Shown: piece after piece, positions 15,096 to 25,387 of the stretch
How positions within the stretch are numbered: the first letter of the stretch is position 1
Layout of the letters: every line of letters begins with the position of its first letter
Source of the DNA: an uncultured Roseibium sp.
GTDB taxonomy: Bacteria > Pseudomonadota > Alphaproteobacteria > Rhizobiales > Stappiaceae
Direction of reading: 5' to 3'
Assembly (NCBI RefSeq): GCF_947496995.1
Contig: NZ_CANMFD010000001.1
Location: 926,692 to 990,691 of the forward strand
DNA: 64,000 nucleotides
Translations under genes and position numbers: made by a program
The notes under the pieces: generated by a model
What the model saw: the letters and a program-made list of their open reading frames with translations, nothing else
Databases searched by the model: none
What the model was told of the DNA's origin: nothing

Positions 15096-15702
15096 CCGAC
15101 CACCCCGCAAATGTCCCGCTCAGGGTCATTTGCAGGGTTTTCGAGCGACTTAAGCACCTCATTCCATTTGGCGAGAATGTCGAACAAAGTGTTCGAACTT
15201 ACTCCTCCAAGGTGCGCCATTTCTCATCGGTCCATTCTCGTCACATGGTTTACATTTGATACCGGAGAGACAGGACCCCTTTATTCGGTGTGAGTGGCTT
15301 TCTGCCGGTACTGCACGACTCTCTTTTCTCGAAAAATTCCAGCTCCTGATCGCATCGTCGACTTCCGTGATTCCGTGTCTCTGACCGGCGAGAACGGTGG
15401 ATGTTTTTCTTGTTCCGGTACATGCAGATCGATGGTCTCAATGGATTGCGGGGCCGGTTCGGCAAGGTGAAGGGCATCTTGCTGTCAGCCAATATGGCTG
15501 AAGGGCGACAGCGTCGAGGACACCTTTCAGGCAAGGGTGCATTCCACTTTTTCAAGGCAAGCCCAAAACCCCTATGCTACGAATTTCTTTGAACGCATCC
15601 GGTCGCCCGCTTTTCTGATGTTGGAGAAAGTCGGGGACCTTCTGGTTTTCCATGTCGCGTTGCGCGACCCTGGCCGTCAGCTGAATTGAATGGAGCTGTG
15701 AA
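15096..15702. other. Non-coding region before mobC and poxB; candidate oriT and island edge
   Basis: No convincing gene lies in these roughly 600 bases; short minus-strand frames lack family resemblance. A perfect inverted repeat, TCGAACA-AAG-TGTTCGA, sits at 15180-15196, 85 bases upstream of the mobC start, and could be part of oriT or a MobC binding site. The base composition changes toward the high-GC style of poxB near 15.6 kb, so the right edge of the mobile island is probably here. No att direct repeat could be paired within the window. Confidence 0.45.
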
Positions 15703-17442
15703 TTGACCACGACAAGCTGTGCAGATTACATCGCCGAACTTCTTGCTGAAATCGGTGTAACGAGGATTTGGGGTGTAACCGGCGACAGCCTTAACGGCAT
15801 CAATGACAGTCTCCTCCGGCAGGGCAAGATAGAATTCATGCATGTCCGCCATGAAGAAACGGGCGCATTCGCGGCCGGCGCCGAGGCGGCGGTGACCGGC
15901 AGGCTTGCCGTCTGCGCGGGAAGTTGCGGACCGGGAAATCTGCATCTGATCAACGGGCTCTACGATTGCCAGCGCAATCAGGTCCCGGTCCTGGCGATCG
16001 CTTCGCACATTCCCTCGTCCGAAATCGGCACGCAATACTTTCAGGAAACGCATCCTCAGGAGCTCTTCCGCGAGTGCAGCCACTATGTTGAATTGATCAC
16101 AGATCCGGCCCAATTGCCGCGCGTCATGGAAACGGCCATTCGAACCGCCGTGGAACGTCGCGGCGTTTCCGTGATCGTGCTTCCGGGCAACACTTCGCTT
16201 GAACCGGCTCCGGCAAAACCCGCCCCGATCACCTTTGCTCAGCCACCGCAAATCACTCCGGCTTCTGCCGATATCGATCGGCTCGCCGACCTTTTGAACG
16301 GCTCGGAAGCGATTACCCTGCTGTGCGGAAGCGGCACGGCCGGCGCACATGACGAAGTCGTCGCGCTGGCGGATGCGCTCGGCGCTCCCGTCGTTCATGC
16401 GCTTCGCGGCAAGGAGCACATCGAATGGGACAATCCCTTCGATGTCGGCATGACCGGGCTGATCGGATTTTCCTCCGGCTACCATGCCATGGAGAACTGC
16501 GACACGCTGCTCATGCTCGGTACGGATTTTCCCTATCGCCCGTTTTATCCCGAAAAGGCGAAAGTGGCCCAGATCGATATCCGCCCCGAAGCAATCGGGC
16601 GCCGCCGGGCGGTCGATATCGGGCTGGTCGGTGATCTTCGCTCAACAATTACCGCGCTCCTGCCGCGCCTGAAGCGTAAGGAAGACAGGCATTTTCTCCA
16701 GAGCGCCAGGGAACACTATGCCTCAGCCCGCAAGGGGCTGGATGACCTGGCATTCCCCGGGAAATCCGATCGCTTCATTCATCCGCAGCACCTGACACGC
16801 CTCCTGAGCGAACACGCTGAAGACGATGCGATCTTCACGGCAGATGTCGGTACGCCCACGGTCTGGGCGGCGCGTTATCTGAAGATGAATGGCAAACGGC
16901 GTCTGCTGGGGTCCTTCAACCACGGCTCGATGGCAAATGCCATGCCGCAGGCCATCGGCGCGCAGGCGGCCTTCCCCGGCCGCCAGGTGGTGTCACTGTG
17001 CGGCGACGGCGGCTTTTCCATGTTGATGGGGGACATTCTTTCGCTGCGGCAGCTCAAGCTCCCGGTGAAACTGGTCGTCTTCAACAATGGCTCGCTCGGC
17101 TTTGTTGCCATGGAAATGAAGGCCTCGGGTTATCTCGATGCCAATACGGATCTCGACAATCCGAATTTTGCGGCCATGGCTGAAGCGATCGGCATCAAGG
17201 GTATCCGGGTTGAAGATCCGGACAAGCTTGAAGACGGCGTGTCAGATGCACTGGCGCACGACGGACCTGTGTTGCTGGACGTCAAGGTCGCCAAGCAGGA
17301 GCTTGCCATGCCGCCGTCGATCAAGCTCGAACAGGCCAAGGGGTTCAGCCTGTTCATGATAAAGGCGATCATGAGCGGGCGTGGTGATGAACTCGTGGAA
17401 CTCGCCCGCACCAATTTGAGGCCGCGCGGGAAGCGGCCCTGA
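15703..17442 (+). CDS. poxB: Pyruvate dehydrogenase (quinone) / pyruvate oxidase PoxB
   Basis: The product has 579 residues, close to E. coli PoxB. It is a thiamine-diphosphate enzyme with three domains. The N-terminal TPP-Pyr domain has the catalytic Glu51 in VRHEETG. The middle FAD/TPP central domain spans about 190-330. The C-terminal TPP-PP domain has the metal-binding [14 protein letters not shown]...FNNGSLG around 430-465. PoxB oxidises pyruvate to acetate and CO2 and passes electrons to ubiquinone at the membrane. The start is TTG with GGAG before it. It is the first core gene after the mobile island. Acetolactate synthase-like relatives are the main alternative. Confidence 0.85.
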   Translation: MTTTSCADYIAELLAEIGVTRIWGVTGDSLNGINDSLLRQGKIEFMHVRHEETGAFAAGAEAAVTGRLAVCAGSCGPGNLHLINGLYDCQRNQVPVLAIASHIPSSEIGTQYFQETHPQELFRECSHYVELITDPAQLPRVMETAIRTAVERRGVSVIVLPGNTSLEPAPAKPAPITFAQPPQITPASADIDRLADLLNGSEAITLLCGSGTAGAHDEVVALADALGAPVVHALRGKEHIEWDNPFDVGMTGLIGFSSGYHAMENCDTLLMLGTDFPYRPFYPEKAKVAQIDIRPEAIGRRRAVDIGLVGDLRSTITALLPRLKRKEDRHFLQSAREHYASARKGLDDLAFPGKSDRFIHPQHLTRLLSEHAEDDAIFTADVGTPTVWAARYLKMNGKRRLLGSFNHGSMANAMPQAIGAQAAFPGRQVVSLCGDGGFSMLMGDILSLRQLKLPVKLVVFNNGSLGFVAMEMKASGYLDANTDLDNPNFAAMAEAIGIKGIRVEDPDKLEDGVSDALAHDGPVLLDVKVAKQELAMPPSIKLEQAKGFSLFMIKAIMSGRGDELVELARTNLRPRGKRP

Positions 17443-17524
17443 CCCGCAGGGAGCAGGGAAATGCCATGTGCACCTCCTTGCCCCGGCATCGACGCTGCCA
17501 TGCGTGCCGACCTGCCACTGTCCT

Positions 17525-17875
17525 TCATCGATTCAGGATTTGAAGGAAAGAGCACCCGAACGTCATTGCGTGCTTTTCCAGTTCGCTCTGGTGGTGCCCG
17601 TCCAGAGCCATCGCCATGATCCTGAATTCCTGAGCCCGGTGTTTCAGAGCGGCCGTCCGCTCGCCCGGAAAGGCATCCGCGATCACGTGATGATGCTCAT
17701 TCACCAGGTTTGTAAGCCGAAGGGCGCCGCCGATCAGAAAGGCGCGATATTGCAACCGCTTCACTTGCGAAATCCCGAGGGTGTCGGCGTCCTCCAGAAG
17801 TTGCCCGAAACCGATGACAGTGGTACAGGCCAATCGCAGTTCACGGGCGCAATCTTCTTCGAAGGAGCGGGGCAT
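17525..17875 (-). CDS. Small hypothetical protein, possibly kinase-dimerisation-like
   Basis: A 116-residue product with GAGGT eight bases before its ATG. It is helical. The segment ARELRLACTTVIGFGQLLED near 10-30 faintly resembles the dimerisation helix of histidine kinases, but with no His phospho-acceptor in place. It lies between poxB and the giant autotransporter, on the same strand as the latter. The amino-acid usage is more protein-like than the frame on the other strand. Function unknown. Confidence 0.4.
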   Translation of the reverse strand: MPRSFEEDCARELRLACTTVIGFGQLLEDADTLGISQVKRLQYRAFLIGGALRLTNLVNEHHHVIADAFPGERTAALKHRAQEFRIMAMALDGHHQSELEKHAMTFGCSFLQILNR

Positions 17876-17971
17876 TCGGGACCTCGAAAGCTTGTTGCAA
17901 TCGCCGAGGCTAACAGGCCGTCCGGCGATTGCAATGACGCAGGAGTTGCATGCCTTCCGCCCGTGAGGGCG

Positions 17972-20900
17972 TCAGAACGGCACGCTGAGGCGCAATGAAC
18001 CGCTGTTGGTGCTGAGGCTTTCCGAGAAGCGGCCGTTGTACTCCAGTCTCAGATCAACGCCCTCGATCGAGGTCAGCTGAAGGCCGGCGCCGACGATCGC
18101 GAAGATGTCTTCATGTTCCAGCGATGTGCTGAACGTGTTTGTTCCCGGAACGCCGTTGGTGAAGCGCGCCTCGGTTTCCCAGCTGTCGTTCGACAGGAAT
18201 GAAACACCGAGCTTTCCGTAGAGGCGCAGATCCTTGCCGTCCTTGTATCGAAGACGGCTGCCGACTTCCAGGGCCGGCGTCGCGGCGAAGTTCCATTGGC
18301 CGTTGGCCGCGAACTGCAGCCCGTAAGGCCCGCTTTCCTTGTAATCGTCGACCCAGGTATAGATGGCATCGACGTCGATATACGGTTTGACGTAATAGTT
18401 GGTCGCGGCAAAGGTACGTGCAATGCGTGCCTTGACCGATCCGGCCAGAACATCAGGTGAACTGGAAATCGTCTGCGAGAGGTTGGAGATCGAGAGCTGG
18501 CGGTCGATGTCGGTCTTTCCGTAGCTGCCGGCGAGCCCGCCGGAAACGGTCCAGCCGCCAAACTCGTGCTTCAGGCTCGCCCCCAGATATCCGGCGGTGC
18601 CGCTGCCCTGAACGGTGCTGGAGGCTTGTGAAATCCAGTTCTGCTGGAAGGCCGCGGCGCCGCCGATGTACCAGTCCGGAGCAAATTCCCGTTGCCCCCC
18701 AAGCTGGTAGGTCAGGGAATTGGCATTGTAACTGGGGGAGCCGCCCAGGGGGGCACGGTGGCCGGTACCGGCGGTCGCACGCGCCCAGCCGCAGGAAGAT
18801 TCCGACAGGCCCGCAAGGTCGCCGTCGAACACGGGACAGCTCATGAGGCTGTCGCCGAAGGAAAGCATCTCGAAGCTCTGCTCCACGACAGGGGCGAATG
18901 CGGCACGCGGAAGCAATTGGTCGAGAACATCGGAATATTGGCGGGAGTCGTTGTCGACGGCATCGGCCACGGCGCCGAAAAGCGTGCCGAAGACGGTATT
19001 GCCGCCCCGGTCCCAGATCTCCTGCAGGTTTACCGCAACAGCATGCTGATCGCCATTGAGACCGGCGTGTCCGTTGGGCGTGAAGTCCGCACCGTCGACA
19101 TGAAAGTAGAAATCGTTCGCGACGGCATTCAGGCCATAGTCGAAGATCAGGGAATTCTGGGGTGTCAGAGAACCGGTTGCGGTGCCCGAGACCGTCAGGA
19201 AACGGGTCCGCCTGTTCGGAAGCAGGCTGATCGTTTCAAGTCCCAGCGTTCCCGCGAGCGTCGCATCGCCGCCGATCTTCAGAAGATCGGAATTGTAATT
19301 GTTGAGATCGATGTCGGCAACCAGCAGGCCATTTTCGCTCTGCACGAAATCACCCGTGATCTCCGTTGTTCCCGGGTCTCGTGAGCGTCCGAGAACGAAG
19401 CGGCCATTGTTGACGACATGTGCATCATAGAGATAGCCGTCGGCCATCGTGTAGAACGAATTGTTGGTCACTGTCCCCGCGCTGCCGCCACTGGCGTTGG
19501 TCAGCACCACGTCACCGTAAAGGGAGGCTTTGTCGTTGACCGTTATGTTCAGGATCGCGCCCTCTGCGGCGGTCCCCGTTCCGATAAAACGGACTGCGTG
19601 GGAACTGTCGTAATCGACACCGTTCCTGGACGCGCCCGACTGGACAACGGCGGTGTCGCTCAGGACGAGGCGGTTGTTCTTGCCGCCTGCAACCATGACC
19701 GCGGCCGCATTTTTGGTCGTGCCTCCCTGTATGGAGCCAGTGTCGGAGACGTTGACATTGATCTGACCGTTTCCGTCGGATCCCTCGCTTTGCGCGAAGA
19801 TGCCCGTTGCCTGCGAGCCTGTCGCCGCCACAGTGCTCGACACCACGATATCGACTTCTCCACCGGTCCCGGAACCATCGGAGGACATGACACCGGCCGT
19901 CCCGCCATCACCGCTTCCGGCGATGCCGCCGCCGCCGCCGATGGACTGTGCCACGATGCCGATGGCTTCGTCTCCCGATACCATGATCGGGGCATCTATT
20001 GTCAGGTCGACAACCCCGCCGTTACCGCTTGCACCATCGGAAACGAAGGTCACGGGCGTGCTCGACAGGGCGCCGCCGGTTGTGTCGCCTGCCAGTCCTC
20101 CGCCGCCACCTATGGACTGCGCCACGAGCCCGAAGGCACCGACACCTGACGTGCTGATGCCCTCTCCCTCGGTCAGCTGGAAGGTGACACTGCCCCCATT
20201 GCCCGCCGAACCGCCGGAGCCGCCGACGGCGACATCGAGACCGCCTTCGACGCTCCCGGTGACGCCGTAACCGCCGCCACCGCCGATGGACTGCAGGAGA
20301 ACCCCGTGCGAACGCTGTCCCGAGGTCGATATGCTGGCGCCGATGGTCAGGCCGATCGTCCCGCCATAACCGGCGACGCCCCCCTTGCCGCCAACCGAAA
20401 CACTCAATTCCTCACCGTCCACGCGGGTATTCTCGGAGCTGCTTCCGACCCCGCCGGTGCCGCCGCCGCCGCCGATGGACTGGGCAATGAAACCGGCGGC
20501 ATCGTTTCCGTATGTCGAGATGGTCACGTCGCTGGTGTCGTAGGTATTGACCTGGCCACCATTGCCACCGGCCGCACCGGATCCACCGCCATCACCCCCA
20601 ATGGCCAGAGTGCCCGTCTGATTGTCCGAGCCGTCGCCGCCCTGGCCACCGCCACCACCGATGGACTGCATCAGCATGCCTGCCGCGCCGTAGCCATGTG
20701 TCGTGATGAAATTGTTGCTGGCGCTTTGAAGCCAGATTGCGACCTCGCCGCCATCTCCGCCCGAGCCGCCCTTGCCACCGACCGCGACGTTGACGGAAGC
20801 GGTGACCTCGCTGCCGCTGGCCGCCGATGAGCCGCCTTGCCCGCCACCGCCACCGATGGACTGCAGAACGACACCATCCGCCCAGGCCCCCTGGGTGATG

Positions 20901-23900
20901 ATCTGGCCATTGTGGTAATACTTTACCTGGTTGCCGTCGCCTCCCGATCCGCCGCTACCGCCAACATCGACCGTGAATTCATACGAACTCCCGGCATCGG
21001 TAAAACGTTTGATCTGTCCTTTGAGCTTGCCGATCGCATCGAGGATCTTGTGAGTGGACGCATCGTTGCCAAGCGAGCCGCCAATGCCGCCACCACCGCC
21101 GATCGATTGCAGAACAACACCATCAGCGTCTCCGCCGAAGGTTTCCACACGGCCATATTGTTCGGCATAAATGGTGTTGCCATCGCCGCCGCCACCGCCG
21201 GTCGCGCCGAGGCCAAGGTCAAGAGTTCCGGATATTCCGCTGACATTGGCCGCCAGATAGATTGTGCCGCCCTGGGAGTTGCCGCCGCCGCCGCCGATGG
21301 ACTGGGCAACCATCCCCTTGGCGCCGGAGCCCTGGGTCTGAATGGTGTGACCGGCAAAATTGTGCACGGTGACCGCGTTGCCGTCGCCGCCAAAGCCTCC
21401 CTGTCCCCCCAGGGAGATCTTCGCCTTGAGCGACGCGATGCCGCCTTGCGCGTAGGCATTGCTGTTGCCGAGACCGCCATTGCCGCCGCCGCCGCCGATT
21501 GATTGGGCGAGAAGGCCGTGCGAACCGTCACCAATCGTCAGCAGCGTTCCGTCAGGAGCAAGCGTCGTCAGTTTCGTGGCGGTGGTGTTCGTGGAATTGG
21601 ATGCGGCACCATATGTCCCCAGCACGACGTTTACCTGGCCGCCGGCTCCCCCTCCGGACGTCGCATAGGCATAGTCGGGGTTGAAACTGTTCAGTATGTT
21701 GCCCGCACCGCCTCCGAGTGCCACGCTCGAGGTGGCTTCCACCGTATCCTTGTCGCCGAGCGTCGCCGAAAGCGCGGAGGCATCACCACCATTGCCGCCG
21801 CCGCCGCCGATCGACTGGGCCAGGACGCCGTGAGAGGCGTCTCCGATCGTGGTCAGGCCGGAGTCCTGATCATAGGAAACCGTAACGGTCCCGCCATTGC
21901 CGGCGTTGCCGCCATTGCCACCGACGGCAGCAACGTAATTGAAGGCGATAGGGACGCCTGTCCCTGTCGGTGCGGCGACGACCAGATCGCCCGCCGAGGT
22001 CGATCCGCCGTTTCCGCCGCCACCGCCAATCGATTGTGCAAGAACGCCAACGGAGTTGTTGGGGCCGTACTCGGAGGTGTTTGAGGCGACCAGGCCCGTC
22101 GCGATCGTGCTGTCGGACAGATCGATCGAAACCGCTCCGCCCGCGCCGCCGGTTCCGCCACTTCCTCCGACAATGAAGGCGGCGTTGAACCCGATGGTCG
22201 CGTCGAAATAGTTTGCGCTTCCGCCTGTGCCACCACCGCCGCCGATCGACTGGGCGAGGATGCCCGCCGACTGCGCGCTCGAAGTGGTTATCTGCAAATC
22301 GTTCTGGGTAAGTGCGACCTTGGCACCGTTGCCGCCTGCACCGGCGTTTCCGCCGGTCTGAAGCGCCAGGAAGGAAAGCGCGCTGAAGTTCTTGACGCTG
22401 CCACCATTGCCGCCGCCGCCGCCAATCGACTGGGCGATCAGGCCGGGAGCAAATTCGCCGGTCGTCTTCACGTTGGCATTGCCGGCACCCGTGGAGACGG
22501 CAAGTGAACCCAGGCCGGAAAAACCACAGGACGCGGTATTGTCGATACAGATTTGACCGCCGGCGCCGCCCTGGCTGGCAGAGCCGCCGATGCCAATGGA
22601 CGCGATTTCCGAGATCGTCAGCACGCCGCCGCCATTGCCGCCGCCGCCGCCGATCGACTGAAAGATGCCACCGGCGGCATAATCACCGGATGTCAGGATC
22701 GTGCCGATGTTTGCAACAGCTATCTGTCCACCTGAACCGCCCGCGGCGCCTTGCCCGCCAACGCCCGTCACACCCGCCGAATCGCCGCCCGAGCCGCCAC
22801 CGCCTCCGATCGATTGTGCCAGGATGCCGATCGACGAATCGCCTGCGCTGGAGATCGTTCCGGTGTTCGAGATACCGACAGACCCGCCGCTGGAAGATGT
22901 GGAACCCGCCGCATTGCCACCGATGCTGACCAGTCCGCTGGATGAGCCGGCCGCCCCGCCGCCACCACCGATCGACTGGGCTATGATGCCGGAAGAATTG
23001 AAGCCCTGGGTGGTTATGTCGCCGCTGGAATTGATGGTGACGACCCCGGCCAAGCCGCCACCGGCGCCATCGCCTCCGAGACCGACTACGGTGGAGGTGT
23101 CGATCCCGCCTGCGCCACCACTGCCCGCGATGGACTGTGCGACCATGCCGAATGCATGGTCGCTGGCCGTTTGAATCCCCATGTCACTGTTGACCGTCAC
23201 GGAACCCGCGTCACCGCCGTTGCCACCATTGCCGCCCTGACCGCCGAGAACGCTCACGAAGTCGCTGCCGGTGCCTCCGCCTCCGCCAACGGAATGAAGC
23301 ACGATGCCGGCGGCATAGTCTCCGGTGGTGGAGATGAATTTGTCGTCGGAGGTGCCGGACAACGTCAGCACGATATTTCCGGCATTCCCGCCGAAGCCTC
23401 CGCCGCCACCGGTTCCGGCGAGGGCCGTGGAGTCGCCGCCGGATCCACCCAACCCGCCGATGCTTTGGCCGAGTATCCCGTAAACGTAATCGCCGGTCGT
23501 CCGAATTTCGGCGGAGGTTCCGCTCATCCCGAGCGTGATGTTTCCGCCGGTTCCGCCGTTTCCACCTGATTCGTCTTTGCTGGGGCCTTGCCCGCCCGCG
23601 CCGCCCTTGCTGCGCGCGGCTATTGCGGCACTTATCGCCGGGGTTCCGTTCTGGACCTCAAGCACCACCGGCGCGTCATTTGTAATCGTGACGGCCCCTC
23701 CGTCACCGCCAAAGCCTCCCCGGTCGCTATTGTCGGTGGTCGGATAGCCGACACCGCCCTGACTGAGTGCCGAAAGCCCGAACAGGCCGGTCCCGCCGGT
23801 CCCTGACAAATACCAGTAGAGTTGAGTATTCAGGCTGCCGGTAATCGAAATCGCACCGCCGGCGCCTGCGTTGCCGTTCTGGTATCCGCCTTGGCCACCG

Positions 23901-24685
23901 ATGGATTTGGCGACGATCCCGCCGCCTGTATCCAGTCCTTCGAAAAAGGCGTTGCTTGCCCCGACATTCAGAAAGCTGCCCGCACCGGAGGTGATCGTGA
24001 TGGCGCCGCCATCTCCCCCGTCGCCGCCGAACTGATCGCCGGCGGCACCGCTGTTCTGCTCTCCGCCCATGCCACCGGATGTTTCTGCGTCGAAGACCGC
24101 AAAACCGTCCACAGCCGATTCGGAGACGTAGTATCCCGCATTGTCGGCGGTCTGGAGTGTGATGGCTCCACCAGAACCGCCATGTCCGCCGTTGGATTTA
24201 TAGTTGCTGTTGTCCTGATCCCCGTCGCCACCAACCGAGCGAAGGTACATTGTCGCCTTGTAGCCGGTGTTGGAGACCTGGGTGTCGAAGGTGCCGTTGT
24301 TGTAAATCTTGAGCCAACCGGCGCTGCCGGCGTCACCATCATCCTTCCCGGGCCCAGCAGTTGTGCCGAAATACCAGGCAACCGGGGAAGCACCGCCAAA
24401 CAGCTGATAAAGCAGATTGGTGTTGTTCGTTGCTTCCATGGCGACACTGGCGTCACCGGGATCCACCGAATTTGCGGTCTCTAAAAGAAATTCCGAGGAA
24501 TCGCCCGAATTTGTTTCGCAGACCCATGGATCGCTGGAATTATCGCAAGAGGCAAACCCTGGAGAAGCCAGACTGATGCAGGTGAGGGAAACGGACGTCA
24601 GGAGAAGCGTTCTGTTCTGCCGGCGATTGGCAGCGGTTCTGGCTTCCATCCGCACATGTCGTTTCAAGGAGGGGACAGTTTGCAT
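17972..24685 (-). CDS. Giant glycine-rich autotransporter adhesin-like protein
   Basis: The product has 2237 residues. It begins with a long, arginine-rich extended signal peptide (hydrophobic core around LLLTSVSLTCISLASPGFAS). The passenger is a glycine-rich repeat array with about twenty copies of a [A/L]QSIGGGGGxGG motif, spaced mostly 45-70 residues apart and separated by beta-helix-like stretches. The last about 280 residues form an autotransporter beta-barrel ending in the aromatic residue of LRLSVPF. Such type V proteins export their passenger to the cell surface, usually for adhesion or biofilm formation. The repeats make the DNA low in complexity. The extreme N-terminus could start slightly later, at ATG 24649. 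Confidence 0.85.
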   Translation of the reverse strand: MQTVPSLKRHVRMEARTAANRRQNRTLLLTSVSLTCISLASPGFASCDNSSDPWVCETNSGDSSEFLLETANSVDPGDASVAMEATNNTNLLYQLFGGASPVAWYFGTTAGPGKDDGDAGSAGWLKIYNNGTFDTQVSNTGYKATMYLRSVGGDGDQDNSNYKSNGGHGGSGGAITLQTADNAGYYVSESAVDGFAVFDAETSGGMGGEQNSGAAGDQFGGDGGDGGAITITSGAGSFLNVGASNAFFEGLDTGGGIVAKSIGGQGGYQNGNAGAGGAISITGSLNTQLYWYLSGTGGTGLFGLSALSQGGVGYPTTDNSDRGGFGGDGGAVTITNDAPVVLEVQNGTPAISAAIAARSKGGAGGQGPSKDESGGNGGTGGNITLGMSGTSAEIRTTGDYVYGILGQSIGGLGGSGGDSTALAGTGGGGGFGGNAGNIVLTLSGTSDDKFISTTGDYAAGIVLHSVGGGGGTGSDFVSVLGGQGGNGGNGGDAGSVTVNSDMGIQTASDHAFGMVAQSIAGSGGAGGIDTSTVVGLGGDGAGGGLAGVVTINSSGDITTQGFNSSGIIAQSIGGGGGAAGSSSGLVSIGGNAAGSTSSSGGSVGISNTGTISSAGDSSIGILAQSIGGGGGSGGDSAGVTGVGGQGAAGGSGGQIAVANIGTILTSGDYAAGGIFQSIGGGGGNGGGVLTISEIASIGIGGSASQGGAGGQICIDNTASCGFSGLGSLAVSTGAGNANVKTTGEFAPGLIAQSIGGGGGNGGSVKNFSALSFLALQTGGNAGAGGNGAKVALTQNDLQITTSSAQSAGILAQSIGGGGGTGGSANYFDATIGFNAAFIVGGSGGTGGAGGAVSIDLSDSTIATGLVASNTSEYGPNNSVGVLAQSIGGGGGNGGSTSAGDLVVAAPTGTGVPIAFNYVAAVGGNGGNAGNGGTVTVSYDQDSGLTTIGDASHGVLAQSIGGGGGNGGDASALSATLGDKDTVEATSSVALGGGAGNILNSFNPDYAYATSGGGAGGQVNVVLGTYGAASNSTNTTATKLTTLAPDGTLLTIGDGSHGLLAQSIGGGGGNGGLGNSNAYAQGGIASLKAKISLGGQGGFGGDGNAVTVHNFAGHTIQTQGSGAKGMVAQSIGGGGGNSQGGTIYLAANVSGISGTLDLGLGATGGGGGDGNTIYAEQYGRVETFGGDADGVVLQSIGGGGGIGGSLGNDASTHKILDAIGKLKGQIKRFTDAGSSYEFTVDVGGSGGSGGDGNQVKYYHNGQIITQGAWADGVVLQSIGGGGGQGGSSAASGSEVTASVNVAVGGKGGSGGDGGEVAIWLQSASNNFITTHGYGAAGMLMQSIGGGGGQGGDGSDNQTGTLAIGGDGGGSGAAGGNGGQVNTYDTSDVTISTYGNDAAGFIAQSIGGGGGTGGVGSSSENTRVDGEELSVSVGGKGGVAGYGGTIGLTIGASISTSGQRSHGVLLQSIGGGGGYGVTGSVEGGLDVAVGGSGGSAGNGGSVTFQLTEGEGISTSGVGAFGLVAQSIGGGGGLAGDTTGGALSSTPVTFVSDGASGNGGVVDLTIDAPIMVSGDEAIGIVAQSIGGGGGIAGSGDGGTAGVMSSDGSGTGGEVDIVVSSTVAATGSQATGIFAQSEGSDGNGQINVNVSDTGSIQGGTTKNAAAVMVAGGKNNRLVLSDTAVVQSGASRNGVDYDSSHAVRFIGTGTAAEGAILNITVNDKASLYGDVVLTNASGGSAGTVTNNSFYTMADGYLYDAHVVNNGRFVLGRSRDPGTTEITGDFVQSENGLLVADIDLNNYNSDLLKIGGDATLAGTLGLETISLLPNRRTRFLTVSGTATGSLTPQNSLIFDYGLNAVANDFYFHVDGADFTPNGHAGLNGDQHAVAVNLQEIWDRGGNTVFGTLFGAVADAVDNDSRQYSDVLDQLLPRAAFAPVVEQSFEMLSFGDSLMSCPVFDGDLAGLSESSCGWARATAGTGHRAPLGGSPSYNANSLTYQLGGQREFAPDWYIGGAAAFQQNWISQASSTVQGSGTAGYLGASLKHEFGGWTVSGGLAGSYGKTDIDRQLSISNLSQTISSSPDVLAGSVKARIARTFAATNYYVKPYIDVDAIYTWVDDYKESGPYGLQFAANGQWNFAATPALEVGSRLRYKDGKDLRLYGKLGVSFLSNDSWETEARFTNGVPGTNTFSTSLEHEDIFAIVGAGLQLTSIEGVDLRLEYNGRFSESLSTNSGSLRLSVPF

Positions 24686-25387
24686 TGCGTTTTATCCGAA
24701 ATAAATTCGCGAATATGGCATCGAGTGAACACGTATCCGCGGAAGGCTTTTGGTCGAAATTTGAAATTCTTGAGTCACCTGCTTTATTCGAGGGGGCAGA
24801 GGATTTCAGTTCAAAATCGATGAAGCTGCAAAAATTCTCGATGAAACGGCTTTCGAACGGCGGCCTGTGCATTTGATGAGGTGCGCATGAACCGTTTGCG
24901 AATTTCCTCTTCGGTTCCCGCGCGGCAGACTGGCGAAATTGCTTCAGCCGGAAATCCGGGCCGCAAGAGACGCCCGGCGGAAGCGCGGGCGTGTCCGACC
25001 TTTTCACAATTGATACCTGTCAATTCCGGACGGAACGGCAACGCCTATCTTGCAGCGCGTGACGAGTCTCGAATGGGACGCACGAGATGGCGGACCCGGT
25101 GACACCTGCGGAAGCGGGTGGATTCGGCCAACCATCGCAGACACGTGCCTGTCCCGTCCCGGCAGCGGAAGCGGACGGGGTGCCGAAGGGCATCTCGGTT
25201 CGTGATCCGGATGAGGATCAGGCCCCGAAGCCTGTCATCCCGGATGGCCCGTTTCGGGTGCCGCCGGACAGGGAGACTCTCACGCGATTGTGCCGGGGCC
25301 GGGTCCGCCCTGGAAATCCGCCGCATGCAGCAATGCAGTTTCATGGTCGCAACCTCCCTTGCGACGTGAACGAACAGGAGATCTGAC
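24686..25387. other. Intergenic region between divergent autotransporter and SDR genes
   Basis: These 702 bases hold the promoters of two divergent genes. An open frame at 25087-25386 has GC-rich third positions but a proline-rich, disordered product with no family resemblance; it is left uncalled. AGGAGAT just before 25388 is the ribosome-binding site of the SDR gene. Confidence 0.4.

Noticed and set aside
15182-15198. LexA (SOS) box before mobC
   Set aside because: The two GAAC elements are nine bases apart, not the seven required by the alphaproteobacterial LexA site.
18692-19384. Plus-strand frames inside the autotransporter
   Set aside because: The glycine-rich repeats create long open frames on the other strand; none has a ribosome-binding site plus family match.
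17972-24685. CRISPR-like regular repeats
   Set aside because: The regular units at this locus translate into the QSIGGGGG protein repeat and vary in spacing; they are coding repeats, not a CRISPR array.
25087-25386. 99-residue frame just before the acetoin reductase
   Set aside because: Coding-like third positions, but a proline-rich product without family resemblance or clear ribosome-binding site; not enough to call a gene.
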